In this document: in pieces, positions 6,868 through 14,977 of the stretch
How positions within the stretch are numbered: the first letter of the stretch is position 1
Layout of the letters: each line of letters opens with the position of its first letter
Source: Promethearchaeota archaeon
Lineage (GTDB): Archaea; Asgardarchaeota; Lokiarchaeia; Sigyniarchaeales; Promethearchaeaceae
Length of the DNA stretch: 18,676 nt
NCBI GenBank assembly: GCA_014729055.1
Contig: WJKO01000873.1
Coordinates: 1 to 18,676, forward strand
Direction: 5' to 3'
Position numbers and translations under genes: made by a program
The notes under the pieces: model-generated
Database searches by the model: none
Told to the model about the DNA's origin: nothing
Seen by the model: the letters and a program-made list of their open reading frames with translations, nothing else

Positions 6868-8404
6868 AGCGCGGCTCAAAATTATCATCGAAGCCCTGAA
6901 TATGGCGAAGGGCGAGCTGAACGAGCTTCAGAAGGATCTAAAGGACGCCAACGGTGCTGCGGAGGAAGGCAAGACATCCTTCAAAGACGTAGGTGTCACC
7001 CTGGGCAAGCTGGGCGTCATTGCGGCGGGCGCAGGTATCGCCGTCAAGAAAGCGATGGATTTCGCGAGAACCGGCGCGGAGATCCAGCAGACCCGTGAGA
7101 GCTTCGACCGCCTGGGCATCAGCATTGAGGATCTACGCAGCGTGTCACGCGGCACCGTAGATGATATGACGCTGATGTCATCGACGCTGACGCTCACGGC
7201 GGGCGCGTCTGAGGAGTTGCAGGGAGAGCTACTAGGCGCATCCCCGCAACTGTTGGAGATTGCCAAAGCCGCCAACAAGCTCAACCCGACGCTAGGCGAC
7301 ACGGCGCATATGTATGAGTCCATCGCCACCGGCATCAAGCGCAGTTCTCCGCTGATCCTGGACAACCTGGGCATCGTCGTGAAGGTGGGCGAGGCTAACG
7401 AACGCTATGCCGAGCAGGTGGGCAAGGCCGTCGAGGAACTGACCGCCGAGGAGAAGCAAACCGCGCTCCTCAACGCCACGCTAGAGGCGGGTAATCGCTT
7501 GATCGAGCAAGCCGGGGGCAACGTAGACGCCGCAACCGACAAATACGAGCGATTCAATGTGGCGGTATCCACGGCGAACCAGCGGATGCGGGAACAAGCC
7601 GACATACTGTTAGGCCCGGTCCTGGAGGCGGTCGCCGGTCAACTGACGCGGCAGGGCGAGCTAGAAACGCAAATGGGGCACAGCACTACCGCCGCCGCCT
7701 ATTTCAACTCGACCTTCCGAACACAGAACGACCTAATGCTGAACGCGGCGGGCGTGACGATGTACAGGGGTAACCTCCAGGAGCTTGAGGGAATCCAGCG
7801 CGGGTGGAACGCCACCGCAGAGCGCAGTACCGAGATGGCTAAACGCTATGCCCTGGAGCAGGAAGTCGCCGCCGTCAACACCGAGGGCACCAGCCGCACC
7901 GTCCTCAACCTCACCGGCAATGTGGGCAACAGCGCCGAGGCGTTCCGCCAGTACCAAGCCGCGATTGCTGACAGCGATGCGTCGATGTGGGGTGCGGCAT
8001 CCGCTGCCGACGGCCTGGGCGATAGCCTGGGCGGCGTCGTTTCACAGGGCGACCGCGTGCGCGATGCGATTGCCCGCGTCCAGGCGCAACTCGACAAGCT
8101 GCCGAGCCGTCACGAAATCGAGATCCTGATTAAGAAGCGCGTCGAGCAAGCTGGCGGCTTGCCCGGATTCATCGACGACATCAGCGGGGGCGGGTTCGCC
8201 TCCGGCGGTGTGTCCGCTGGCGGCCTCGCACTGGTCGGCGAGCGTGGGCCGGAGTTGGTCAATTTACCGCAGGGGGCGCAGGTTATGAGCGCGCCGGTGA
8301 CGAATAACATCACCAACAACTACAACACGACAGTCAACACGCGCGCCACGTCCGGCACGTATCTCCAGGATCTAGCTATCGCCAGAGCGAGGACGGGACG
8401 CTAA
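6857..8404 (+). CDS. Tape measure protein
   Basis: 515 aa, ATG preceded by GAGGAG. The N-terminal coiled coil (LNMAKGELNELQKDLKDANG) is followed by a hydrophobic Gly/Ala stretch (LGKLGVIAAGAGIAVKKAM, about residues 48-66) that could act in membrane passage, then long helical regions. The C-terminus carries the familiar tape measure ending FASGGVSAGGLALVGERGPE followed by LVNLPQGAQVM and an Asn/Thr-rich tail. It sets tail length and is ejected with the DNA. At about 0.15 nm per residue, the usual scaling, it would specify a tail near 77 nm, short for a siphovirus. No lytic or peptidase domain is visible. Confidence 0.88.
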   Translation: MANEARLKIIIEALNMAKGELNELQKDLKDANGAAEEGKTSFKDVGVTLGKLGVIAAGAGIAVKKAMDFARTGAEIQQTRESFDRLGISIEDLRSVSRGTVDDMTLMSSTLTLTAGASEELQGELLGASPQLLEIAKAANKLNPTLGDTAHMYESIATGIKRSSPLILDNLGIVVKVGEANERYAEQVGKAVEELTAEEKQTALLNATLEAGNRLIEQAGGNVDAATDKYERFNVAVSTANQRMREQADILLGPVLEAVAGQLTRQGELETQMGHSTTAAAYFNSTFRTQNDLMLNAAGVTMYRGNLQELEGIQRGWNATAERSTEMAKRYALEQEVAAVNTEGTSRTVLNLTGNVGNSAEAFRQYQAAIADSDASMWGAASAADGLGDSLGGVVSQGDRVRDAIARVQAQLDKLPSRHEIEILIKKRVEQAGGLPGFIDDISGGGFASGGVSAGGLALVGERGPELVNLPQGAQVMSAPVTNNITNNYNTTVNTRATSGTYLQDLAIARARTGR

Positions 8405-8417
8405 TGAGAGGAGCGCG

Positions 8418-11033
8418 ATGCAACGAATCACGAGATTATGGCTGGCTGCGCTACTGCTGGCGCTGGTGGTTATCACGCCGGTCAACGCCGATGGGCCGAC
8501 GAACTACTACCTACCACTGGTGGGGGGAGGCAAGCGAATGAGCGTAGGCGATTGGGATATTCTGGTGCCGGAAGCGACAACGAACCTCATTACGAACCCA
8601 TCGGCTGAGGAGAACGTCACAGATGGGTGGTCGTTCAACCAAGGCGGCAGCGGGGGCAGCGCCGCCAAGGACACCACCTATGCCTACGCGGGTGCTGCGA
8701 GCGCCAAGATCATCGCGGACGATACGTCGGTGGCGCGGCTCTACTCCGACAACATCAGTCTAGCCAACGGCGAATCGCTGACCGTTCAGGCCCGCGCCTA
8801 TCGCACCGCATCGGGCGATGACCGCGTGCGAATCTACGACGCCACCAATGCCACCTACCGCGTCACCGACACCTGCGCGGAGACGGGCGCGTGGGAGGTG
8901 ATGGAAACGACGTGGACCAACGACACCGGCGGCAGCGTCAATGTTCAGATTCACCTGGAGAACCGGCAGGCAAACAGCATTCACGCCGTCTGGTTCGACG
9001 CGGTGCAGGCCGAGAAGAAGTCCTACGCCACGACCTACTGCGACGGCGACCAACCGGGCTGTGAGTGGAACGGGGAAGAGCACAACTCCACATCCACGCG
9101 CTCCGCCGCATCCCGCGCCGGTGGGCGCTGGTACAACCTGGAGGACGATTACGGCGTCATCGTGGAGGGCTACCTGGGCACCGGGATGGCACCCCGATCC
9201 ACCAGCGTCGATGGCTACTCGCAGTTGCCGGGCGGGACGCTCAATAACTCCGTCCGCACGTCCCGCACCTTTACGCTGGTCGGTTTCATCAACTCCACGA
9301 GCTACGCTGACCTCCTGGACAAGCGCAACACGCTCATCGACGTGCTCTCGCCTGAAGCCTATCCCCGCGACAGCGGCGGCTGGCAGCCTGTTCACGTCCG
9401 GCACACCGGCGGCACAACGACGAAGTGGACGGCGGCGCACTACGAGGCCGGGCTGGAGATCGACCACAATTGGCGGCTGCCGATCAACGAGCGCGTGGCC
9501 TTGCGCTTCTTCGCACCTGATCCCAACTGGTATGAGATTGGAGAGAGCGCGAAGGCGCTAGACACGAACGATACCGACACATTCAGGTATATTGCCGGGC
9601 GGCTCAAAAGCACCGGGCAATGGGACGACCTGGATCTGAGCGCCAACCCCTCCACAAATGGGGATGTATACGCGATTTGTGTGGCATCCGACGGCACTGT
9701 CTACTTTGGTGGTGATTTCACCGGGTGGGATGGCAACAGCCCGTCCGGTGGGGATTACATTATTGCTTATGACCCTAGCGCCGGCTCCTATAGCGTTTTG
9801 GTCGGGGCCAGCGACCTTAACGGCATCGTCTATACCATTGAGGAAGGGCCAGACAAGAAAATATACATTGGCGGCTCGTTTACTCAGGTCAACGGAGACG
9901 CTGGTGGGGATGCGGATTATATCATCGTTTACGACCCCAGCTCTGACGCCTGGGAGAAACTAGGCACGCCGAATACGGGCGCCGCCTCTATCACCAGCGT
10001 GCGGGCATTGGCCTGGGATAGCTCCAACAATCTCTATGTGGGCGGCAACTATACCAGATTCGCGGACGTTGCTAATGCCGACTATATCGCTAAATGGGAT
10101 GGATCAAGCTGGTCAGCGATGGACACTGGGCTTACCGGCTATGTTGCTACGATTGCTGTGGATTATCGTGATTACGTCTACGTTGGTGGCTACTTTTCGA
10201 GTGCAAGCTGGCGCGTGTGGAACGGATCAAGCTGGTCAAATGTGGGGGGGCTATCTCTATACCAAAATGGGTTTGGCATCGAGGAATTGATCTTTGACGA
10301 TTGGGGAGATTTATATGTCGGAAGTTCGCTTTTGGCTGCCGACAGTAATAACGATGCTAATTATGTATTTAAATGGACGGGCACCGCAGTTCAGTCAATG
10401 GATCAGGGAACTAACAACTATGTGGATGCCCTGGAGCTTGCGCCGGATGCACGCCTCTATATCGCGGGAAGGTTTACTATCGCGGGGGACGTAGAGGTCA
10501 CTGACTACATCGCTCGGTGGAACGGTTTTGCTTGGACCCCTGTGGACATGTCTCCACCCGGCACGCCCGATGTGCACGTTTTTAGGGCTGGGCGTGCCGA
10601 CCCTGTAATTGAGTCAAACTATGACCTTTACGCAGGCTTCAGCACGACGGGCTCGGCGCAATACGGCGGGACGGTGACTGTTACAAATAGCGGAAACAGC
10701 TCTGTCCATCCGAAGATCGTTGTCGCGCGCAGCGGGGGCACCAGCGCCACGCTTATCAGCATCCGCAACCACACGACAGGCAAGGAACTATATTTTGAGT
10801 ATGACCTTGTTGACGGGGAGGAGTTGACGATAGACCTGCGACTGGACCGACAAACGATTACCAGTGACTTTTTTGGAACGAGATATAACGCGTTCTTACC
10901 GGGCTCTGCGCTGGGCGATTTCACATTGCAGCCAGGCGACAACGAGATCGTCGCATACGTCAAGACGGCCGGAGCTCCTGCGGTCACAGCGTATATGCTG
11001 TGGCGAGACGCTTACGATGGGATAGACGACTAA
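8418..11033 (+). CDS. Giant distal tail (Dit-like) protein with signal peptide, CBM-like domain and inserted propeller
   Basis: 871 aa from the ATG at 8418 (AGGAG upstream). In order: residues 1-25 look like a secretion signal (basic start, LWLAALLLALVVITP core, VNA/DG cleavage site); 30-35 YYLPLV; about 50-195 a carbohydrate-binding-like beta domain opening ATTNLITNPSAEENVTDGW; about 235-375 a siphovirus distal-tail core ending ALRFFAPDPNWYEI; about 380-727 six repeats with a G-x-F/Y-T turn (VYFGGDFT, IYIGGSFT, LYVGGNYT, VYVGGYFS, LYVGSSLL, LYIAGRFT), i.e. a probable six-bladed propeller; about 740-871 the second half of the distal-tail domain (DLRLDRQTI, LQPGDNEIVAYV). It would form the tail-tip ring and hold adhesion domains. 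A second start at 8538 would omit the signal peptide. The GC-poor propeller looks acquired. Confidence 0.75.
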   Translation: MQRITRLWLAALLLALVVITPVNADGPTNYYLPLVGGGKRMSVGDWDILVPEATTNLITNPSAEENVTDGWSFNQGGSGGSAAKDTTYAYAGAASAKIIADDTSVARLYSDNISLANGESLTVQARAYRTASGDDRVRIYDATNATYRVTDTCAETGAWEVMETTWTNDTGGSVNVQIHLENRQANSIHAVWFDAVQAEKKSYATTYCDGDQPGCEWNGEEHNSTSTRSAASRAGGRWYNLEDDYGVIVEGYLGTGMAPRSTSVDGYSQLPGGTLNNSVRTSRTFTLVGFINSTSYADLLDKRNTLIDVLSPEAYPRDSGGWQPVHVRHTGGTTTKWTAAHYEAGLEIDHNWRLPINERVALRFFAPDPNWYEIGESAKALDTNDTDTFRYIAGRLKSTGQWDDLDLSANPSTNGDVYAICVASDGTVYFGGDFTGWDGNSPSGGDYIIAYDPSAGSYSVLVGASDLNGIVYTIEEGPDKKIYIGGSFTQVNGDAGGDADYIIVYDPSSDAWEKLGTPNTGAASITSVRALAWDSSNNLYVGGNYTRFADVANADYIAKWDGSSWSAMDTGLTGYVATIAVDYRDYVYVGGYFSSASWRVWNGSSWSNVGGLSLYQNGFGIEELIFDDWGDLYVGSSLLAADSNNDANYVFKWTGTAVQSMDQGTNNYVDALELAPDARLYIAGRFTIAGDVEVTDYIARWNGFAWTPVDMSPPGTPDVHVFRAGRADPVIESNYDLYAGFSTTGSAQYGGTVTVTNSGNSSVHPKIVVARSGGTSATLISIRNHTTGKELYFEYDLVDGEELTIDLRLDRQTITSDFFGTRYNAFLPGSALGDFTLQPGDNEIVAYVKTAGAPAVTAYMLWRDAYDGIDD
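8524..8540 (+). promoter_or_regulatory. Internal ribosome binding site and ATG giving a form without signal peptide
   Basis: GGGGAGG at 8524-8530 lies 7 bases before an in-frame ATG at 8538. The product would start MSVGDWDILVPEATTN, a natural beginning for a phage tail protein with a CBM-like N-terminus, and would be 831 aa. The upstream start at 8418 also has a good site, so both forms may be made. Confidence 0.5.
9570..10640 (+). other. Segment of lower GC within the distal-tail gene (propeller insertion)
   Basis: By hand count, 8641-8760 is about 67% GC. Sample windows inside this segment give about 53% (9781-9900), 52% (10021-10140) and 41% (10261-10380). The low-GC stretch coincides with the predicted propeller repeats and returns to about 54% in 10681-10800. 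Edges are approximate. This suggests that the propeller was inserted into an older tail gene from another source. Confidence 0.6.
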
Positions 11034-12166
11034 TGCCAGAGCGACGGGTAGACTGGATCCTCAGCACAGACCGGGGCCGGACGCACTTCGCCATCCCGCA
11101 GATCCAGTCTTACAGCGCGACAAAGGTGGTCAACGCGCCCGGATCCGCCACGATGACGCTACCCAGCCGCCTCGTGGAGGCCATTCTGACCGACTACATT
11201 CAGCGCGATAGCATTCTACAGCTCCACGTCAACGGCAGGCTGTGGAATACCTACTTTCTGGGTAAGAGCAAATACACCTACGACGATCAGGGGCGCACCC
11301 TCATCACCTTGAGCGGGTACGATCAAAACATCCTCCTCTGCCGCCGGGTCGTGGCGGCCTACGAGGAATCGGCGCAGGCGGCGATGGAAGACTACGCTGA
11401 CGATATGATGAAGGCCGTGGTGACAGATATGATGCAGGACGACGCCGATCCTACACCGGAGGCCGGGACGCGGGCCTGGGGTAATTTGGGCGTGGCCACC
11501 GATCGCAGCAACGGACCCAGTATCAAGATGTCGTTCCCGTTCGACTACATACTCAAGCGCAATGGGGGCGGCGTGCTGGCTAAGATCGCCGAGGCCAGCA
11601 GGGCGGCGGGGACTGAGGTGTTCTTCTGGGTCCGGCCGTCATCGGTCGGGACCGCATCAATCAAGTACCAGTTTCGCACCTACACTGGGCAGCCGGGGCA
11701 CGACCTGACGAAAAACAACTGGATGCAAACCATTTTCAGCGCAGAGAATGGATCGCTTGTAGACGCCGAGCTTATCCACGATTTCACCAGTGACGTGAAC
11801 TATTTCTATGTGCTGGGCGCGGGGGACGCAGCGGATCAGACGGTCGATCAGGTCTATGACGCGGAACGCTACAATTCGAGCTACTGGGCGCGGACGGAGG
11901 GCATCGTGCGGGCGACAGGCAAGGCAGATGACGAGCTAGAGGCGGAGGGGCAAGCCGAGTTATCCCGCCGGCGTGACCGCAAATCACTCAGAGGCACGCC
12001 TATTGACGGGCCGAATATGCGCCTGGTCGTGCGCTATGACGTGGGGGATCGCGTCGTTGCCCAAGGGTTTGGAGAACAGTTCGACGCGATTGTATGGGGC
12101 GGACGCCTCTACCGCGACGAGGACGGAAGAGAAGGGGCTGAGGCCAGATTGGAGTATCGAGCGTGA
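11033..12166 (+). CDS. Baseplate hub / tail protein (siphovirus Gp37-like)
   Basis: 377 aa from the ATG at 11033, which overlaps the previous stop (TAATG) and so is probably translated by coupling; the frame is open further upstream, inside the previous gene. The N-terminus (IPQIQSYSATKVVNAPGSAT then MTLP) and the pattern LQLHVNGRLWNTYFLGKSKY followed by LITLSGYD fit the hub fold seen in siphovirus ReqiPepy6 Gp37-like proteins, which sit under the distal tail ring. The C-terminal part has MRLVVRYDVGDRVVA, also typical of hub proteins. No endopeptidase motif is evident. It would connect the distal tail ring to the tailspike encoded next. Confidence 0.6.
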   Translation: MPERRVDWILSTDRGRTHFAIPQIQSYSATKVVNAPGSATMTLPSRLVEAILTDYIQRDSILQLHVNGRLWNTYFLGKSKYTYDDQGRTLITLSGYDQNILLCRRVVAAYEESAQAAMEDYADDMMKAVVTDMMQDDADPTPEAGTRAWGNLGVATDRSNGPSIKMSFPFDYILKRNGGGVLAKIAEASRAAGTEVFFWVRPSSVGTASIKYQFRTYTGQPGHDLTKNNWMQTIFSAENGSLVDAELIHDFTSDVNYFYVLGAGDAADQTVDQVYDAERYNSSYWARTEGIVRATGKADDELEAEGQAELSRRRDRKSLRGTPIDGPNMRLVVRYDVGDRVVAQGFGEQFDAIVWGGRLYRDEDGREGAEARLEYRA

Positions 12167-13818
12167 CAATGATTGAAGACATCATCCGGGAGCTGGACGA
12201 TCTGGACGACCGGCTAGACCGTCTGGAGGCGCGCCGCGATACGCACTATAAGGGCACCAGCGCTACCGACTTCACGACCACGACGCTACCACACCACGGC
12301 GACTATGGCTTTCAGACGACGGACGAATGGCTTCAGATGAATATGAACGGGGGCGTCTACGAGGTCGGGGTCAAGGTCTATGATGTGACACGCTTCGGCG
12401 CTACGGGCGATGGGGTGACTGATGACTCTAGCGCCATTCAGGATGCTATTGACGCGGCGCGGGGCGGCTCTGTCAGCGCATCGGGGGCTAACGCCGCCGT
12501 GTACTTCCCGGCAGGCACCTATGTCTGTGACTCGCCGCTTGACTTGACCGGATGGTGGTATTTTCGGGTAATGGGGGATTCGTGGGAAAACACTGTCATC
12601 GAATCCCACGCGACGGGCAAGGCGGCCATAGAGCTATTGGGAAGCCGGTTCTTCGTCATTGAAAACCTGACTGTGGAAGGGGATACCACCGACACGCCGG
12701 ACGTGGGGTTTTTCCTTAGCCGAGCGACCCTCGTGAGCGGAACCGGCCCGAACTGTGGCAATTGCTGGTTCGATCACGTCGCAGTCGCCGGAGAGTTCAC
12801 GCACGCCGGATTCTACCAACTCAATGCCGAGGTACTGTTTTTCAACGGTTGCAGGTCAACGGCGGGATTCGACGCGGACTATTACGTTTACTCGTCTCCG
12901 TCAAATGATGACTCTATTACTAGCGATTATCGTACAATTGACGTGGGCACGACCGGATCAACGATGCAAAGTCATCGCAACTTTCACATCGCCAGCGCAG
13001 TGGGGATCAACTTCACACCGTTCTATTACGGCGACGTTGCTAACACCATCATCCTCCGCGACGGGTATTGGCAGGCTCGTGGCACCGGGGTTGGCGTGCA
13101 ACTTGACGAAGATCACTTCAACGTTACGATCTCCGGCATTATGCAGGAAGGTAACGCCACTGAGCTGCTCGACCTTTCCACTAGCGGAACGTGTGACGTG
13201 CGGGGCTTGACCATTGAGAACGTCGCCGCCTCCAGTGTGACGAAAGCGATTGACGCGGCATCCGGGGTCACGATCAACGGATTGTATCTCGCTAGTCTCA
13301 CAGTCAACCAAGCAAACCTCGATTTTTACAACCTAGAACACTCAACGCTGGCGCCGGGCTGGTATGGAACTCTGGGCAATGCGGCGCACACTGTAGCTAT
13401 AGCCGGAGACATCACTGATTGCGACATCAACCTCAATAATCAGACGTACAGCGTTACCGGGACGGAGACAAACGTCCGGCTATCCGAGGGAAACGATGAT
13501 GAGGTGTGGGTGCGCGAGGCTGATTTTTCAGTAGGCGTTGATACGGCACGAGCCAAGGTATCGAAGATCCTGGAGTTTTCTGGCTCGTGGGACCCCGGGA
13601 CGGTAGCCGATGGCGACGTGGCAACAAACGATTTTACAGCAACGAACGTAGCAACTGGCGACTTTGTGATAGCAACAGTCAATCAGACATCGGCGCACAT
13701 TCACCTGGAGGCGCGAGCTATTACCGACAAAATTCGCCTATCCATTCTTAACGAATCCGGCGGCAACTACGCTCCGGGGTCGAAGACGTGGAGCTTCCTC
13801 GTGTTCAAAACGTCCTGA
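12163..13818 (+). CDS. Tailspike with pectate-lyase-type beta-helix (probable depolymerase or receptor-binding protein)
   Basis: 551 aa from a GTG at 12163 that overlaps the previous TGA, with GGAG 8 bases upstream; an ATG two codons later is an alternative. Residues about 4-25 form an acidic coiled coil (IEDIIRELDDLDDRLDRLEA), probably for trimerisation or attachment. From about residue 70, VYDVTRFGATGDGVTDDSSA and VYFPAGTYVCDSPLDL are the hallmark start of the pectate lyase superfamily 3 domain, followed by beta-helix rungs (FFVIENLTVEGD, WFDHVAVAGEF). The last 100 residues look like a beta-sandwich. It probably binds and may cut a surface polysaccharide. Catalytic residues cannot be assigned by eye, so binding without cleavage is possible. 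Confidence 0.8.
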   Translation: MTMIEDIIRELDDLDDRLDRLEARRDTHYKGTSATDFTTTTLPHHGDYGFQTTDEWLQMNMNGGVYEVGVKVYDVTRFGATGDGVTDDSSAIQDAIDAARGGSVSASGANAAVYFPAGTYVCDSPLDLTGWWYFRVMGDSWENTVIESHATGKAAIELLGSRFFVIENLTVEGDTTDTPDVGFFLSRATLVSGTGPNCGNCWFDHVAVAGEFTHAGFYQLNAEVLFFNGCRSTAGFDADYYVYSSPSNDDSITSDYRTIDVGTTGSTMQSHRNFHIASAVGINFTPFYYGDVANTIILRDGYWQARGTGVGVQLDEDHFNVTISGIMQEGNATELLDLSTSGTCDVRGLTIENVAASSVTKAIDAASGVTINGLYLASLTVNQANLDFYNLEHSTLAPGWYGTLGNAAHTVAIAGDITDCDINLNNQTYSVTGTETNVRLSEGNDDEVWVREADFSVGVDTARAKVSKILEFSGSWDPGTVADGDVATNDFTATNVATGDFVIATVNQTSAHIHLEARAITDKIRLSILNESGGNYAPGSKTWSFLVFKTS

Positions 13819-13843
13819 CCCCTTCGGCACACCCTTCGGCGCC

Positions 13844-13876
13844 GGGGCCTCGTTCGGCAGAGGCCCCTTCGGGGGC
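13844..13876. terminator. GC-rich hairpin cluster between convergent operons
   Basis: GGGGCCTC (13844-13851) and GAGGCCCC (13860-13867) form a perfect 8-base stem with an 8-base loop. An alternative, GCCCC-TTCG-GGGGC at 13863-13876, is a stable UUCG tetraloop hairpin that uses part of the same arm. The element lies 25 bases after the tailspike stop, in the 90-base gap between the + and - strand gene blocks, and being symmetric could serve both directions. There is no T-run, so it is not a textbook intrinsic terminator. Several TTCGG repeats surround it (13823-13882). Confidence 0.5.
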
Positions 13877-13908
13877 TTCGGCAGACCCTCGGCGGGGTGG
13901 GGGAGGGG

Positions 13909-14130
13909 TTAGCTGGCGAGGATCCCCGCTATCTCCGCTTTGAGTTCCGTGGATAGCGCTATCTGCATCGGTTGCCGACAGATGGCAGCGCACCCGCGCT
14001 CGAACTCATCAAACGTTACACCGGAGGCAATGGCGAGGGCAATCGCATCGTCCCGAAAGTCAACGGGGAAGCCCATCAACTCCAGAGCTTCCCTCATCCT
14101 GCTGGCGTCCTTCGCTGTGACTCGTGTCAT
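13909..14130 (-). CDS. Small hypothetical protein, 73 aa
   Basis: Last gene of the - strand block. The ATG at 14130 follows the shared leader CAGGAGACGAGA. The protein is helical (MREALELMGFPVDFRDDAIA, ALSTELKAEIAGIL) with two cysteines in FERGCAAICRQP. I do not recognise it. Small size, compact helical pattern and position in a row of similar small genes suggest an accessory phage protein; no function can be assigned. Confidence 0.6.
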   Translation of the reverse strand: MTRVTAKDASRMREALELMGFPVDFRDDAIALAIASGVTFDEFERGCAAICRQPMQIALSTELKAEIAGILAS

Positions 14131-14132
14131 CG

Positions 14133-14144
14133 TCTCGTCTCCTG
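14133..14144 (-). repeat. Start-associated leader repeat, copy 1 (CAGGAGACGAGA)
   Basis: Directly before the ATG at 14130. It contains the Shine-Dalgarno AGGAGA and the conserved extension CGAGA, which is not needed for ribosome binding. The same 12 bases precede the gene starting at 16400. Confidence 0.65.
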
Positions 14145-14155
14145 TGCTATGCCGT

Positions 14156-14191
14156 GCCCCGGCCAGTCGAGCGCCGGGGCTGTGGGTGCTA
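14156..14191 (-). repeat. Stop-associated repeat, copy 1, with 8-base hairpin
   Basis: Starts with the TAG stop of the gene ending at 14189 and continues as CACCCACAGCCCCGGC on the - strand. GCCCCGGC (14156-14163) and GCCGGGGC (14173-14180) form a perfect stem. The TAG-CACCCACAGCCCCG part recurs after two other genes in this block. Confidence 0.6.
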
Positions 14192-14398
14192 GATAATCCC
14201 GGCGGCCCTTAGACATCGTTCGCCCTCTGGCGAGAGGACTTGCACATCGCGGCCACCGCGCTCAATCTCATGAACCCACGGCACATTCGGATGGGTGGGC
14301 GGCGAGAACGTCTTGCCTGTCCCCGCGATTCTGTAGCGCAACGGATTTGCGCCGAGCCCCTGCCCGATACCTTTTAAGACCCTCTTTACCTCTATCAT
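14189..14398 (-). CDS. Small hypothetical protein, 69 aa
   Basis: ATG at 14398 with the leader variant GAGGAGATGAG. The protein is basic and compact: MIEVKRVLKGIGQGLGANPL, then a central SPPTHPNVPWVHEIERGG and a C-terminal SPEGERCLRAAGII. No family recognised. The beta-turn-rich basic profile could suit nucleic acid or protein binding, but that is only an impression. Confidence 0.55.
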   Translation of the reverse strand: MIEVKRVLKGIGQGLGANPLRYRIAGTGKTFSPPTHPNVPWVHEIERGGRDVQVLSPEGERCLRAAGII

Positions 14399-14400
14399 CG

Positions 14401-14411
14401 CTCATCTCCTC
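14401..14411 (-). repeat. Start-associated leader repeat, copy 2 (GAGGAGATGAG, variant)
   Basis: Two bases before the ATG at 14398. It matches the leader core GGAGACGAG with one change (C to T). Confidence 0.45.
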
Positions 14412-14457
14412 ACTCGTTTCGCTCCCCTCCCCCCTCACTCGGACTTGGGACCGTCGC

Positions 14458-14523
14458 CCGGCTTTGCCGGATCGGTGGGGTTAGAGCGCCGGATTTGCGC
14501 CTCCGGCGGGGCTGTGGGTGCTA
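14458..14523 (-). repeat. Stop-associated repeat, copy 2, with two hairpins
   Basis: On the - strand the TAG (14523-14521) continues as CACCCACAGCCCCGCCGGAG, almost identical to copy 3. Hairpins nearby: CGCCGGA (14487-14493) with TCCGGCG (14502-14508), and CCGGC-TTT-GCCGG at 14458-14470. These lie in the 122-base spacer between two small genes, which otherwise holds only a purine-rich leader. Confidence 0.6.
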
Positions 14524-14853
14524 TTGATAACCAGCTTCCGCCAGCATGTCCCTAAGATCGTCTGGGTTTTCATTCCTGTTCGACCAGAACTTATACCCCG
14601 CTTGGGCCCAAGCGGGGATCGAGTCCAACTCTTCTTGCGTAGGCTCACTGTGACCCCTCACCAACGGAGCGTGCATCCAAATGTGCTCTCCGTTGAAGTA
14701 GACGTTGAGACCGCCGCCTTTTGAGATCGCTCCTCGCATTACGACTATGGTATCCTGGGGAAGGTCGTTCAAACTCGTTTCGTGTCGGATGATGTGATTG
14801 GTCTCATCCAACATTTCCATCGTCCGCCTTATCACAGACGCAAATCTTATCAT
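14521..14853 (-). CDS. Small hypothetical protein, 110 aa
   Basis: ATG at 14853 preceded by CAGGAGACAAGA. The N-terminal half is helical (FASVIRRTMEMLDETNHIIR), followed by a beta stretch DTIVVMRGAISKGGGLNVYF and an acidic helical end (QEELDSIPAWAQAGYKFWSN, DDLRDMLAEAGYQ). No family recognised. An internal Met at residue 12 or 14 could be an alternative start, but the leader repeat supports the first. Confidence 0.55.
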   Translation of the reverse strand: MIRFASVIRRTMEMLDETNHIIRHETSLNDLPQDTIVVMRGAISKGGGLNVYFNGEHIWMHAPLVRGHSEPTQEELDSIPAWAQAGYKFWSNRNENPDDLRDMLAEAGYQ

Positions 14854-14854
14854 T

Positions 14855-14866
14855 TCTTGTCTCCTG
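14855..14866 (-). repeat. Start-associated leader repeat, copy 3 (CAGGAGACAAGA)
   Basis: Directly before the ATG at 14853. The similarity to the copy at 15796-15808 extends further upstream: both are preceded by CAGAGA. Confidence 0.6.
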
Positions 14867-14890
14867 TCTCTGCTCTTGCTCCCGCCACCT

Positions 14891-14977
14891 GCGCCTTCTG
14901 GCGCTTACCCCACGCCACCAGCGGGCGGGACTCCGTGGGGTTGCTGGATACGAAGCCTCCGGCGGGGCTGGGTGCTA
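14891..14977 (-). repeat. Stop-associated repeat, copy 3, with hairpins
   Basis: On the - strand the TAG (14977-14975) continues as CACCCAGCCCCGCCGGAGGC, a 2-base-shorter version of copy 2. Farther along the spacer are GCGCC-TTCT-GGCGC (14891-14904) and CCCCACG (14908-14914) with CGTGGGG (14934-14940). The spacer is 121 bases, nearly the same length as the previous one. Confidence 0.6.

Noticed and set aside
8760..9467. A 235-codon - strand frame opposite the distal-tail gene
   Set aside because: Gly/Val/Arg-rich translation with no recognisable pattern; the tail domain on the + strand explains the region.
12154..12171. ATG at 12169 as the tailspike start
   Set aside because: GGAG at 12151-12154 is 8 bases from the GTG at 12163 but 14 bases from this ATG, so the GTG is the better start; the difference is only two residues.
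13819..13908. Possible repeat array of TTCGG units as an origin or packaging site
   Set aside because: The units are irregular and best explained as arms and loops of overlapping hairpins between convergent genes.
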